From Conchocele bisecta (Eukaryota > Mollusca > Bivalvia > Lucinida > Thyasiridae), in NCBI GenBank assembly GCA_029237695.1, contig CM055265.1, positions 41,781,331-41,845,330 on the forward strand: 64,000 bases of DNA, written 5' to 3'. A program made the position numbers and the translations under genes. Positions 1-10,692 of the stretch are shown here, one piece after another (position 1 is the stretch's first letter; each line of letters starts with the position of its first letter). The notes under the pieces are model-generated. The model did no database searches. It was not told the DNA's origin and saw only the letters and a list, made by a program, of their open reading frames with translations.

Positions 1-709
1 TCATTTAGAGAGCTCTCGAAATCATTTGTAGCGAGCATTATATAACTTGATTTCGAGAGCTCTCCAAATCAAAGCTATATAATGCTCGCTACAAATGATT
101 TCGAGAGCTCTCTAAATAAAGATTTCGAGATATCATTAATTGATTTCGAGAGCTCTCCAAATGATTTCGAGAGCTCTCCAAATGATTTAGAGATAGCTCC
201 AAATGATTTAGAGAGCTCTCCAAATCAAGTTATATAATGCTCGCTACAAATGATTTCGAGAGCTCTCTAAATGATTTCGAGATATCATTAATTGATTTCG
301 AGAGCTCTCCAAATGATTTCGAGAGCTCTCCAAATGATTTAGAGATAGCTCCAAATGATTTCGAGAGCTCTCCAAATGATTTAGAGATAGCTCCAAATGA
401 TTTAGAGAGCTCTCCAAATCAGAGTTATATAATGCTCGCTACAAATGATTTCGAGAGCTCTTTAAATGATTTCGAGATATCATTAATTGATTCGAGAGCT
501 CTCCAAATGATTTAGAGAGCTCTCCAAATCAAATGTTATATAATGCTCGCTCCAAATGATTTCGAGAGCTCTCCAAATGATTTCGAGATATCATTAATTG
601 ATTTCGAGAGCTCTCCAAATGATTTCGAGAGCTCTCCAAATATTTATTGCTAGCTCCAAATATTTGTTGCTAGCAATATATATTTGAGTTTATGTAGATT
701 TGGCGTTCC
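1..709. repeat. Microsatellite-cored foldback element, family R (left part outside window)
   Basis: The core is an array of about 21-bp units of the type AAATGATTTCGAGAGCTCTCC, with variants reading GATATC or GATAGC. It is organised in a higher-order period that restarts at TTATATAATGCTCGCT near 74, 230, 425 and 536. The first 118 bases form an inverted repeat around that motif, so the window starts near the centre of a palindrome. The right end (about 640-709) changes to TTGCTAGCAATATATATTTG and finishes in GATTTGGCGTTCC followed by ATA. That same end closes the two elements at 39.1-39.4 kb. The 21-bp period is a multiple of three, so the array reads as an open frame of a repeated NDFESSP heptad; this looks like a by-product. 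Confidence 0.85.
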
Positions 710-711
710 AT

Positions 712-951
712 ACGGTTTGGCACTCAATATACATATTTTGGCTTTCTGATATCTGAGAGTTAAACCTGTGTTGAACCCTATATGTCACAGAAACGAATAT
801 ATCACACGTGTGAAGTATTCGTGTGAATGCGTCACACATTTCGGTGAATACTGGCCGAATTCGGCCGAATACATCACAAACTGAAAATCTCACCCAAATA
901 TTTTTCATTTTTGGTATAAACGAATATGTCACACAATCGCAAATTTCAAAC
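712..951. other. Intergenic stretch with a CGAATAT...TCACAC motif repeat
   Basis: No gene is recognised. The segment around 790-930 repeats short motifs such as CGAATATRTCACAC and GTGTGAATGCGTCACAC. A reverse-complement relative lies at about 2250-2325, so this is probably a diverged interspersed repeat. Confidence 0.4.
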
Positions 952-1137
952 TTGAACGAATATGGTCATATCATTAACAAATCGAATGTATCGACAAGAC
1001 GATCACTTTGGAGCATTTATTGTCGAAATCTGATCATTACGTAATCCAAGATGACCGCCGAAAGGTTACATAATTTAAGTTGACCGCCCGCCGAAAGTTT
1101 ATTAGTGATTTCAAGCGTCTTTTCCTTGTGCATCAGA
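952..1137 (+). repeat. Diverged single unit of repeat family P
   Basis: The order of motifs CGAATATGGTCAT, AAATCGAATGTATC, GACGATCAC, GTCGAAATC, CCAAGATGACCGCCGAAAGG and TTAGTGATTTCAAG matches one monomer of the family P arrays near 46.9-47.2 kb. This is an old, isolated copy. Confidence 0.6.
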
Positions 1138-1170
1138 CTGTCTGTTATATATGCCATTTATCATTTATTC

Positions 1171-1528
1171 ATAATTCCAGCACAAAAATATTTACACAAT
1201 TCCCTAACATTTGATTGGTCCGTAGCAAGTCTCTGTCCAAAATTTATATCCCAGTAAACTCCCACGCCGAACTACTTTCCGTAACCGTGAGGCGCATTTA
1301 AAATAATTCTTAAGAAAACGGAAAATAAACACATTTTCTTGATGAATATATTTCAAATTCTGGAATTATAAGGAATGAATGGCCTTTTTTGTGGAATTTA
1401 TCGGGGATATAAACTTGGAAAAGTCGCGGGAATACTGGACGAGGCCTTCCGGCCTTCGTCCAGTATTCCCGCGACTTTTCCAAGTTTATACCCCGATACA
1501 TTCCACAAAAAGGCCATTCATTCCTATA
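1171..1528 (+). mobile_element. Composite foldback repeat, family A, copy 1
   Basis: There are two abutting parts. A1 (1171 to about 1371) has inverted ends ATAATTCCAGCA and TGGAATTAT. A2 (about 1371-1528) is a nearly perfect hairpin, AGGAATGAATGGCC...GGCCATTCATTCCT, whose arms also contain GGAAAAGTCGCGGGAATAC. The same two parts occur in the same order in all five copies in the window. No ORF with a recognisable transposase is present, so it is non-autonomous. Confidence 0.85.
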
Positions 1529-1895
1529 ATATTTGTTCTGCATCACATTTGTTAATGCTGTTTTTTAAGCGTTATATTGTTTACATTGTTCTCATTGTTT
1601 ATGTTTCAAGCCAACTATTACTATCATAATGGTGGACAGAACAATTTTGATGGCATATACATGTGTATTAGACAGTCTGGACCATTTCTGACTTACTTTA
1701 TAATTTGGATAATAATTTCAGGTGAGCGAAGCAGGCCCATTTGGGCCTCTTGTTATATTACTTTTTAATCTCGATGTCTGTGATATAGAGTCTATCGCAT
1801 GAAATGTAAACTTCTATGATAATAGTAACTAACTATAAAACATCATGGTACAAATGGTTAACACGATAAGCGCCATAACATGATACGCCCCTCAG

Positions 1896-2095
1896 CTGGA
1901 ATAGCTCAGTGGGTAGAGCATCGGACTCCGGAGTTAGAATCCCGCCACTGGTCGATTCGGCGTGTCATTGGGCAAGACAAGACACATTCGTGATAGCCTA
2001 GTCCTATCGGACGGGGACTTAAATAGTCGGTATCGACATGCAAGGTCATCGAGCCAGTGCCGTCGTTAAATCAAAGCATTTACATTTACCTTGTC
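1896..2095 (+). mobile_element. tRNA-derived SINE-like sequence
   Basis: The head GGAATAGCTCAGTGGGTAGAGC contains a good RNA polymerase III A box (TAGCTCAGTGG). A B-box-like GGTCGATTC follows at about 1953, one mismatch from the GWTCRANNC consensus. The head resembles a tRNA D-arm and anticodon region, but the acceptor stem does not close. Downstream is TCATTGGGCAAGACA, a motif type often seen in the body of invertebrate SINEs. A degenerate SINE is more likely than a functional tRNA. The 3' boundary is uncertain. Confidence 0.6.
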
Positions 2096-2405
2096 TGCAT
2101 GCGTGGCATGACTTTCAAATAACCCGGCGAATATGCCTGCTCTATTCTGTTTTATTTTATCGCACTGTTATCCCCGATTCGAATGCTCATGTGACATGTT
2201 ACACATTCATTTTTGTTGCAAGGGGTAGTGATGCCAAACGTAATATAAACGTCACACATTTGTGTGATGTATTCGTACGTATTCTTCACCATGTGTGACG
2301 CATTCGCACGAATATACCCATTATAAGAGTAGCAAAATAGTTACTATCATATTACTTTTAGGGGATGGGACTAAATGACTGTTGTGGTGAGAACCAGTCA
2401 CCAGA
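2096..2405. other. Unassigned stretch
   Basis: Apart from the reverse relative of the TCACAC motif repeat at about 2250-2325, nothing coding or structured is recognised here. Confidence 0.4.
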
Positions 2406-2408
2406 TCA

Positions 2409-2650
2409 GGGGCCCGTTTCACTAAACTTCTTACAACTAAAATGTTCGTAAGTGCAAATTTAAGATCGTCTCTAAATTTAAATTTATGGATTTACATTTA
2501 TTGAGCATAGGCTGCATATGCAGCCTATGCTCAATAAATGTAAATCCGATAATTATTGACAAGAAAATAATGTTAATGTGAAATTTACAGACTATCATAA
2601 TTATGCACTTACGAACATTTTAGTCGTAAGAAGTTTAGTGAAACGGGCCC
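2409..2650. mobile_element. MITE family B, copy 1
   Basis: The inverted ends are GGGCCCGTTTCACTAAACTTC and its complement. The central hairpin is TTGAGCATAGGCTGCATATGCAGCCTATGCTCAA. The direct repeat CAG flanks both sides (2406-2408 and 2651-2653). There is no ORF. It is one of nine copies in the window. Confidence 0.9.
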
Positions 2651-2806
2651 CAGGTTATTCTAACTCCAGGGCTGAATGTTTATTTTTTATGTAATGGATT
2701 TCGCCAATCACCCAACCCACCACCACATCCGTACATAATCATAAATACATGCACACGTACTACATATATCCGAAACTTTGCATTCATATGTAATCATGTG
2801 GCATTA

Positions 2807-2971
2807 TAGGGTTAACTGTATTGTAATTTTAAAATTTGCGGCGTATATCAGAAAATGATAGGTCGGACAATCTGTTTACTGGCGACGCGCTAGCGGAGCC
2901 ATTAAACATGTTTTGCGACCTATCATTTTCTGATATACGCCGCAAATTTCAAAATTACAATGCGGTTAACC
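2807..2971. mobile_element. Foldback element, single copy in window
   Basis: Arms of about 50-60 bp run from AGGGTTAACTGTATTGTAA through GCGGCGTATATCAGAAAATG, and the complementary copy ends in GCGGTTAACCC. The arms surround about 50 bp containing GGCGACGCGCTAGCGG. There is no coding content. Confidence 0.75.
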
Positions 2972-5343
2972 CATTTGTAATGCACTCTTTTACTACTGGC
3001 ATAGGAATACATATTGAAATAATTTGCAACCGTTCATCAACAATAATATACCTGTAATGTATGACCGTCAACCAATCAGATAGCGTGATATTTATAGAGT
3101 GCATTAGAAATGCACTTTGTTTGACCCACTTTAGTCGAATATTAGACATAGCTGTCATTATATTGGCATCTGCTCTGTCGATGGCATCAACAGTGTTGGA
3201 CATACATTGAGCTTTTGCATTCATGTAACGTCTGGTATGTTAGCCATGGATCTGGCTAAGCACCCCGTGCCAGCAACCCACTATGTTATAGAAGAGACAC
3301 TTCTCTTCTCGATGACCACACTATTTTACAACGATTGCTCATGGTTTCTTATTCAAAGTGTTTCATCCGGAATCCCAATATCGCTGGTTTCGGTGGTCGT
3401 CATATACTTTTTTGGCTCTCTAGTTACTTGACAGATACGCATTGTAAATGTAGTAGGAATAGTACTAATCCTATTAACGTTGGGGGTTTGGAGCTAAATG
3501 ACTGGGATAACGAGGAACTGACACCAGATCAGGTTATTCTAATTGCAGGGTTGAATATATAATTATTTTCGTGTAAATATTCAGTTCTGATTTTAGGACT
3601 GTATAGGTGGAATATGGGATTTTATCCCGTTACCCCAGCCTACGATGATCTTAGCTGTTGACAGGCCGCAAACACTATTTGCATAACTGAAAGTTCTGCT
3701 AATATACTCAGTGTTTAAGAACATCGAAAAGCTTATTATTCACCAAACACAGCAGTTATGAACATGTTGAATATTTGCTATAGAAGGCCATATTAGGTAC
3801 ATTATATATATATTCTGCACTTTTCACTATGATACTGTGACTGCAATAAATAACACGATGACATTTATAAAATGGTGACATTTGTGGGACCATATTGGAT
3901 TTCTCACTTGTTTATTCATTTAAATCACTCAAGGGTTATCTTAGCTATATTATTAAAGCCATGTAATTCACATGTCATGCATGAGCTCAATGGTGAATAC
4001 CAAAAGCATTTGGCAACATATATAGATGTGGTAAATATTGGCAGCCATATTGGATTCCAACTATCTGTAACCATCTGTGATCTGTGCCGGTCTAAATTTA
4101 TAGCATATATATAAAACAATGTACTTACATGTATATACCTATATATATACATATATCTATATATATATATATATTATATATATATAATTGATTGATGACC
4201 CATATAGCTGCACGTGTAACATCATTGTTTATGTTGTTTTAAGTGCATCATTTGAACCTGCAGTAACACTATAAAGAAAGACGTGTTTCTATGGCAGCCA
4301 TTTTGAATTATTTACAGCATTCAAAATTGAAAATGTTTGTTGCTTAGTAATATAGTTAATATATAATAATGATAACATAAACAGTGTATGTGCTGGTAGT
4401 CATATACAGATATGGAAGAGAAAAACTTAATGTTTAAAAATAAGTACCACACTATACTTATCTTGGAGGCCATTTTGACATACTATAAGGTCTTATTTAA
4501 GCACTACTCATTGTTATGACACACTATTTGTAAATAGTATCAAGTCGAATGATGTTGAAAAATTAGCAATGTTATTGTAAAATATATTTTGGATTGGGTG
4601 GCCATTTTTAAATCGAAGATGGCGGCCCTCTGTGAATTGGACAACATAGAAAACAATTATCTTCTGATAACTGTTTCCATAGACTGACTATCCAAAAATG
4701 TATAACTGACAAAAATAAACATAATTATAACAGAATTATCTAGCAAACCCCACACCTATGCAGCATTATTGACACTAATAGTGGCCATTTTGAATTCAAG
4801 ATGACGTTCAAGATAGTGATGAAAAAAGGTACCAATTTGTTTTTTGTTTTACTGTGTCTCAGAATAAAAAGAAACACAAAATTCAAGACAATAGCAAAGA
4901 TTTCAGCAAATGCCTTATAAATGAAATTATTTAATTTAACAGCATACTCGGGCAACGCTACTTCAGTATTCAATTACAGTTATTCGATTACTGAATGGGG
5001 AACACAAACGGCAATGTACATACTGTGAATGGAGCAACTTAAATACTTAATGAAAATTATGCTGAAGCCAGCACTCGCGGGCTGAAATTTGCATGGGCCA
5101 TTATGACCAAAAATATATTGTGATATGTTTTGCAATCTGTGGACAAATTCTGATATTCTGGACTGGCTAACAGTACGCCTAATAAACATGTTTAACATTA
5201 AATACAGTCTCAAACTGTTTTAAGCACACATTTAACATACAGTATTATTACACGTATTGTAAGTAAACTACTGTTTTATTAGTAATGTAGTTTATAGATT
5301 GCCATATACTTTGCATAGGGCCACATATAGAGTAAAACTACAT
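2972..5343. other. Intergenic AT-rich region with scattered GGCCATTTTGAA motifs
   Basis: No coding region is recognised. Variants of GGCCATTTTGAA recur at about 4040, 4292, 4463, 4598 and 4780 with irregular spacing. This suggests a badly decayed array or short repeats. An AT dinucleotide tract lies at 4139-4190. No promoter can be placed for the downstream receptor gene. Confidence 0.4.
4139..4190. repeat. AT-rich simple repeat
   Basis: This is a run of TATATA with a few interruptions. Confidence 0.85.
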
Positions 5344-5345
5344 TA

Positions 5346-5445
5346 CAGTGGGGTCAGCGTGTAAGTGCACACACGAACGAACACGACAGGTTGGAACCAA
5401 CCTGTCGTGTTCGTTCGTGTGTGCACTTACACGCTGACCCCACTG
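5346..5445. mobile_element. Perfect 100-bp hairpin, family C, copy 1 (mariner-like MITE)
   Basis: The 49-bp arms are identical inverted copies with only AA between them. They start CAGTGGGGTCAGCGTGTAAG and are flanked by TA on both sides, as expected for Tc1/mariner-type targets. It lies about 135 bp upstream of the receptor gene's splice acceptor. Confidence 0.9.
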
Positions 5446-5570
5446 TAAGATGCAATACCAGTTGTGTTACATGTACAGTGTACACAACTGAATTCCTGTT
5501 ATAGTTATACTCCTGTAGATGAGCGCGTGTGAGTGCACTTATATTATACCATTTTATGTTTCAATCTAAT

Positions 5571-5623
5571 TTTGTTTCAGCTGTCTCGCTGAGGTGACAC
5601 GCTAAGTACTGGAGAAATACATC
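5571..5623 (+). promoter_or_regulatory. 3' splice acceptor and 5'-untranslated leader of the GPCR gene
   Basis: A pyrimidine-rich tract, TTTTGTTTCAG, ends at 5580. It is followed by a 43-nt leader beginning CTGTCTCGCTGAGGTGACAC. The paralogue at 63.8 kb has the same acceptor, the same 43-nt spacing and a nearly identical leader start. This strongly supports a spliced 5'-UTR exon, with the upstream exon not identified. Confidence 0.75.
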
Positions 5624-6928
5624 ATGGACCAAGAGATGATCGTAAACGGATCGGAGATCTACTCTAACGTTACTCTACAGGAGCTGGGAAATCAGTCGGC
5701 ACCTGCAAAGGAAGCGCCGATAGCAGTGATCACCTTCACGATGTCAGTGATCGCATGGATCATCCTCTCCAATTCACTTCTCATCATCAGTCTGTTGGTG
5801 AGCGGTCAGAACATGAAGAACGTCTCAAACATTCAGATTCTGACGCTCGCCGTTACCGACGCGACCGTCGGCGTTTCCGCCATCCCAGCTGCATTGACAT
5901 TCCACATCATGGGCTCGTTCCCCTACTACGGCACCTGCGCCACCATCATGGCGCTGTATCTAACGGCACGCACAGCGTCTCTATTCCACATGTTGGAAAT
6001 CTGCATCTACAGAGCAATGGTCAGTCTCCGTCGGTCTGTGATGACGCACGAGCGACGCTCATTTAAATTGGCGCTGCTAGTAATGCTCCCTTGGGCGGCG
6101 GCAATTTGCTTAAATGCTACAATATTTCTGATATACGGGGCAAGAAACAGACAAATACGTTCATGTTCAGCTGGTATTGCACTGCACGGTAATTATCTAC
6201 GTGCCACCCGTATCTTTTTCGGAGTATGGGTTGGTACGGCTTCATTGATCATTTTCACCTACGTATTCATGTCTCTGCACCTTCTTGTATCGTCGAGACG
6301 GATGAACGCACGGCGTATACATGCAGTACAAGTACCCGAAGGCTCCCATCCATATATGGTTTCCAGTCAATCCATTACAACGGCTATGAATTCATCGGGA
6401 AAAGCAGGTGTAGGAATGTCAGTCATCACGGATCACAGTTCAACAGCTTCGACATCTGTTTCACCTGGGAACTGCGCGTCATTGGCGGCACTCACTCATA
6501 GCTCTTCTTGTCAGCAGGATGCCGAGTCCCGGCCGATATATACGCGTACTATGCCGGCAGGATTCTCAGACAAGCAGATAGCTGGTAGACACCCGCCAAA
6601 TAACCCGGCCCGTACACATGCAGTAGGCCCAAACGCGAGATGGCAGAAGCAGGTGATAGTCACCATCGGCATATTACTTACGGTTCTGATCGTGTGCTTG
6701 ACGCCGTACGCCAGCCTGCTGGCGATAGAATTCAGCAGCGACTACGTTATTCCACGGGCGGTCAAATTCGTCATCGCAACGTTAGTTATGTGTAATTCTG
6801 CCATCAATCCATTCATATACGCCATACGTATGCGCTCCTTACGCGAGTCAATAATGAAAAACTGGCAGCGAATGTGTCGCATATTTACCAATTCCCGGGT
6901 ACTACCGATACCACGTACAAACAACTAA
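5624..6928 (+). CDS. Class A (rhodopsin-like) G-protein-coupled receptor, orphan
   Basis: This is a 434-residue seven-transmembrane receptor with an uninterrupted reading frame. The N-terminus has three N-glycosylation sequons (N8, N15, N23). TM1 is near 34-59 (N50 at the 1.50 position), and TM2 contains LAVTD (D79). TM3 has the disulphide cysteine C105 and the DRY-equivalent arginine R130, but the motif reads YRA. TM4 contains W157, and the second extracellular loop has C181. TM5 spans about 196-222 without the usual proline. The third cytoplasmic loop is long (about 224-342), serine/threonine-rich and probably a regulatory surface. TM6 contains CLTPY (P361, with L359 in place of the toggle tryptophan), and TM7 contains NPFIY (395-399). 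TM3 position 3.32 is Y112, not Asp, which argues against an amine ligand. The start at 5624 is supported by a paralogue beginning identically (MDQE). Ligand unknown; plasma-membrane location is expected from the family. Confidence 0.93.
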   Translation: MDQEMIVNGSEIYSNVTLQELGNQSAPAKEAPIAVITFTMSVIAWIILSNSLLIISLLVSGQNMKNVSNIQILTLAVTDATVGVSAIPAALTFHIMGSFPYYGTCATIMALYLTARTASLFHMLEICIYRAMVSLRRSVMTHERRSFKLALLVMLPWAAAICLNATIFLIYGARNRQIRSCSAGIALHGNYLRATRIFFGVWVGTASLIIFTYVFMSLHLLVSSRRMNARRIHAVQVPEGSHPYMVSSQSITTAMNSSGKAGVGMSVITDHSSTASTSVSPGNCASLAALTHSSSCQQDAESRPIYTRTMPAGFSDKQIAGRHPPNNPARTHAVGPNARWQKQVIVTIGILLTVLIVCLTPYASLLAIEFSSDYVIPRAVKFVIATLVMCNSAINPFIYAIRMRSLRESIMKNWQRMCRIFTNSRVLPIPRTNN

Positions 6929-7592
6929 TGAAGGACTATTAAAATCTCATCCAGATAGAAATGTAACAATGGTCCATAATGGTAGAACATACATATGTTC
7001 TGCCAGTATGGTCCACTTGTTACACCATGGTGTCGTGATGCACTAACCGTGCTAATTACGGAGAATAATAATACATATTGATAGTCATCATGTAGATTAT
7101 GTATATATATGGTTATTGTACCTATAAATGTAATTTAACGTTTGTACATTTAAAGATTTAACTGTATGTCTGCAAAGTTAACGTTTATGTGATCGAGTTA
7201 TATACATGATACATACATAATAACGAAGGAATATTGCACATCTATAATTGCCATTTTTATACTTTATTGCAAATTCTAGGCACTGCATTGGTTTGTCATT
7301 CCTTCATAGTACATGTACGTGATACACTATTATATCGTGTCGCTCACTTCACAACGCAGCGGGTAATAATGGATGTAAACATTGAAATATTTACATCCAT
7401 CCAGAAAATACCCGAAACGTAATTACAGAAACAGCCAGTTGGACTGCCTCGACGTTAAGCTAAAATAAAAACGGGAAGTGCGTAGGCATACACATGAAAT
7501 GACGACATACGATGGGCTGATACCCAGCTCGAGCCATTCCGGTTGCAGTATTACATAAACACCGAGTACCACGTTGTGCTCCTGTTTCTGAA
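6929..7592. other. 3' flank of the GPCR gene
   Basis: Non-coding and AT-rich. An AATAAA hexamer occurs at 7464-7469, about 540 bases after the stop, and could be a polyadenylation signal. No nearer hexamer was seen. No repeat is recognised before 7593. Confidence 0.4.
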
Positions 7593-7841
7593 ATAACACT
7601 CTTTCAACCCCAAGTAACTTGAATGGACTGTGATATGCTAATTTTCCGACCGATCCAATGATCACAAAATGATTTTCAGATTAGTCCATTTATGAAAAGG
7701 GGGTGTTTTTGTTCTGAAAAATATGAAAATTACTTACAAAAAGTGCAGATCCTGATGAGACGGCTCGTTACGAGCCGGCTCATGTGGGTCTGCACTGTTT
7801 GCGTAAACCGCTATAGCGGGCTTTCGGGTTCAAAGGGTTAA
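7593..7841 (-). mobile_element. piggyBac-like MITE, family D, copy 1
   Basis: This is the reverse-orientation relative of the 9955-10201 element. The right terminus CGGGTTCAAAGGGTTAA ends in TTAA (7838-7841); the left end is eroded. The centre is a GATGAGACGGCTCGTTACGAGCCGG hairpin type. Confidence 0.75.
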
Positions 7842-8186
7842 TGCTGTTAATATTGACGATTCATTATAATAAATGAAGTACCGCCCTTCGTTGAGGGGAA
7901 TATTGTGGATTATCTCCCCTGGAAAATAATCGCTTTGGGAGATATTGCTACATTTTGGAGAAGATCCACAATATCTCCTTACCAAAAGGCAGTATTTATA
8001 TACATGTAATATATCGTGTTGTATAATTGAATTATACAGATTGACATCAATGTCAAACATTTTGCTCATTTAATTCTAAAACATAGCTAGAAAATACGGA
8101 ATGTTTTGAAATAACACTTACGTCGTTGAAAGTGGAAATGACAGTGTATAGCTGAGATTTCTAGGAAGCTGAGTAGACTGAACAAT
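7842..8186. other. Intergenic stretch
   Basis: No gene or family member is recognised. The motif GGGGAATATTGTGGATTATCTCCC near 7900 is partly echoed in reverse near 7960-7975. Confidence 0.35.
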
Positions 8187-8383
8187 GGGGATCTGGCGCA
8201 CACCCCCCTCCCCCCCCCCACCCCTAGGGCCCCCATCCCATTTCTGAAGATGGAGAGCCCACCCCGCCCACCACAAGCACGCAGCCACAGACGGCGTATT
8301 TGTTCGCTTGTTCTACCCCTCTCCATCTTCAGAAATTGGGCGAGGGCCCACGAAGGGGGAGGTCCGCCAGAAACCCCCTTGTT
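8187..8383. repeat. GC-rich inverted repeat
   Basis: GGGGATCTGGCGCACACCCC and CATTTCTGAAGATGGAGAG on the left are mirrored by CTCTCCATCTTCAGAAATTG and GGTCCGCCAG on the right. The interior is cytosine-rich. It is probably a decayed foldback element, and an open frame here on the minus strand is not convincing. Confidence 0.6.
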
Positions 8384-8726
8384 CATACTGCTAGCCATTA
8401 TAATATATTATATAGTGTAACACATTAATTTAGAAATAACAGTGTTATTATATTGTTATTGCATGTCCTAAGCATGACAATGATTAATACGATGTCTATG
8501 CTAAACTATTATTTCCGGTAAAATACTGAAAGTAGTATAATGATGATAATTTTGGGACTGGCTTACCAGACTTTCTGTCATGATCGTGTATGTTTTGCAT
8601 GCGCTCATAATGTGTTCATTGTGTACGCTATACATTTATTCCATTGGTAGACCATGTCCATCTAGTCATTGAGTGAACCTCGGACGTCTTATTATTACCC
8701 TATACAACGGCCATTGTAAATATTTA
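8384..8726. other. Intergenic stretch
   Basis: Unique-looking AT-rich sequence. No gene, hairpin or repeat is recognised. Confidence 0.35.
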
Positions 8727-8867
8727 CAGTGGGGTCAGCGTGTAAGTGCACACACGAACGAACACGACAGGTTGGTCAGCGTATAAGTGCACACACGAAC
8801 GAACACGACAGGTTGGTTACAATCTGTCGTGTTCGTTCGTGTGTGCACTTACACGCTGACCCCATTG
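8727..8867. mobile_element. Hairpin family C, copy 2, with internal duplication
   Basis: The ends CAGTGGGGTCAGC and GCTGACCCCATTG are flanked by TA on both sides. The left arm contains a second partial copy of itself (GGTCAGCGTATAAGTGCAC), which makes this copy 41 bp longer than the perfect 100-bp copy at 5346. Confidence 0.88.
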
Positions 8868-9046
8868 TAACATGCACTTATAGTTAATGAGCTACTTCTA
8901 TCTGACTCTAGTTATTTCGAAAATATACGAATACAATGTTCTTGAGTCGACTCAATTGTCTGTGTCTCCTTCATAAATTGAAAGGTTTATTAAAACAAAT
9001 AATGTAAAATTAATTCCTACACCTTACAAACATGTATTGTATGTTG

Positions 9047-9505
9047 TATCGAGAGTCAATGCGTATGGTCACGTGGTTACAACAACAACAACAACAACAA
9101 CAGGTACTGACACTTCCAGAAGCCTTCCGATTCACAGTACGTATTCTTTTATTTTGTCCTTATTATGTAACGGATTTTGATAAATATGGCGCATCAAATG
9201 CGTCTTGTTAAGCCGCATTTGGCACAAACTGTCAAATGCTGTCAGAACTGTCGTTTTCGCGAAGAATCGATTTCCGTGTCTACTTACACGAACATCGATT
9301 TTTCCCAGCAACGACATACCTATGTGCCGAACTCCTGGGACCACCAAATGCAGCTCATGAAGACGCGTTTACTGTGCCATATTTCATCAAAATCCGTTGG
9401 CTATTAAGCAAAATATCAAATACTACTTACTTTGGAGTGGGCGCGCTTTCAACACTTTCAGCCATTGTTGTTGTTGTTGTAACCACTTGAGCATGCACCT
9501 TGTGT
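9047..9505. mobile_element. Foldback element family E, copy 1
   Basis: The inverted ends contain CACGTGGTTACAACAACAAC and GTTGTTGTTGTAACCAC, ending GCATGCACCTTG. The left terminal CAAGGTGCATG is decayed. Subterminal blocks AAATATGGCGCA and ACGCGTTT are mirrored. The middle contains a GAATCGATTTCCGTGTC hairpin. Confidence 0.8.
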
Positions 9506-9954
9506 GTTAGGAGGGCAACAGAAAGTGATTATGGATTATATGGATGTAAATGACAATTTGTGGTTCATAACAATGTGTGAATGTCATGTACTCAGCTTTG
9601 CGTTAAAGAAGAACTGCTTAAGTGTTTCATTGTCTCTTTAGTAGCATAGACACCGAGACTACAAACTAAATGCCGAAAATCCTACCACAAAATACCAACC
9701 CAGTTAAACGTTACAGAGTCTTAAATTATAAATTATTCAAATTAGAACATATCATATTTCTTAAAACCTAATTATAAAATATGGTATGTGCCTAAAATAA
9801 TTTATGTTATCGAAATATTAGTATTCATCTATTAAATGACACGAATGACAGAATATTATAAATTGGAAAATTAAATTTGAATTGATATAAATAAAGTTAT
9901 GCTATGCAATCATATGACGTCATTTGAGTGCATGTCTATTTCAGCTCATTGACA
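9506..9954. other. Intergenic stretch
   Basis: Highly AT-rich, with no recognised feature. Confidence 0.35.
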
Positions 9955-10201
9955 TTAACCCTTTGAACCCGAAAGCCCGCTATATCGGTTTATGCAAACA
10001 GTGCAGATCCAGATGAGCCGGCTCGTAACGAGCCGTCTCATCAGGATTTGCACTGTTTGAAAGAAATTTTCATATTTTTGAAAACAACAAATACCCCCTT
10101 TTTATAAATGGAATAGTCTTAAAATCATTTTGTGATGATTGGATTGGTTGCAAAATTAACATATCGCAGCCCATTCAGTTACTTAGGTGTGAAAGGGTTA
10201 A
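9955..10201 (+). mobile_element. piggyBac-like MITE, family D, copy 2
   Basis: It is bounded on both sides by TTAA (9955-9958 and 10198-10201). The ends are CCCTTTGAACCCG and GTGTGAAAGGG, and the centre is the hairpin GCCGGCTCGTAACGAGCCG. A TTAA target and ends starting CCC are typical of the piggyBac superfamily. There is no transposase. Confidence 0.82.
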
Positions 10202-10692
10202 AAAGCCCTGTACCATTTTAACCACTTGACATTTTCACATGTAAAGGTACTACCAAAAGCAATAATAAACCAACAACATTCCAAATGTCTAAGGGTGTGC
10301 TGTAGTAAAGCTGTCTCATTCTTGACACGGTATATTTTGTATATACTGTTTCCTTTGTTGGCATGTATGTCAGAAATGTGTACTTTACTAATTGTGGAGA
10401 AAATATGTATATTTCGCTGCGACTAGAGATATGGGGCATGTCATGTGTGACCAGTATAGCTCCTGATCAAATAGCACACTCTTGTATCCTGTTTTGATAA
10501 CATTTAATATGATCTAAAACATATTATTTTTTAATTGTTTACATTCTCGTAAAATTTGGGCAGGTTTCGTGAAACAGACAATAATCAGAATTGGGAAGAT
10601 TGTCATGAAGTGTTATGGTTGCTACGAAAATAGTAGGAATAGCCATCAATGTTACACTGTTCAACCACTATCCACGCAAAACGTTGTGAAAT
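10202..10692. other. Intergenic stretch with repeat scraps
   Basis: Positions 10433-10500 match part of family NQ (GACCAGTATAGCTCCTGATC). Positions 10550-10578 (GGGCAGGTTTCGTGAAAC) match the terminal inverted repeat of family H. No gene is recognised. Confidence 0.5.

Noticed and set aside
237..515. Open frame encoding repeated NDFESSP/NDLEIAP heptads
   Set aside because: It exists only because the 21-bp satellite unit is a multiple of three. It has no start context or non-repeat sequence and ends where the array changes phase.
1896..1970. Functional tRNA gene
   Set aside because: A box is good but the B box is imperfect, the acceptor stem does not pair, and SINE-like sequence follows. Called SINE-like instead.
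5624..6928. Assignment as an amine (serotonin, octopamine, dopamine) receptor
   Set aside because: Position 3.32 is Tyr, not the Asp that binds amine ligands, and the DRY and CWxP motifs are altered.
8087..8398. 103-codon minus-strand frame
   Set aside because: Low-complexity proline/glycine sequence inside a GC-rich inverted repeat; no domain or splice context.
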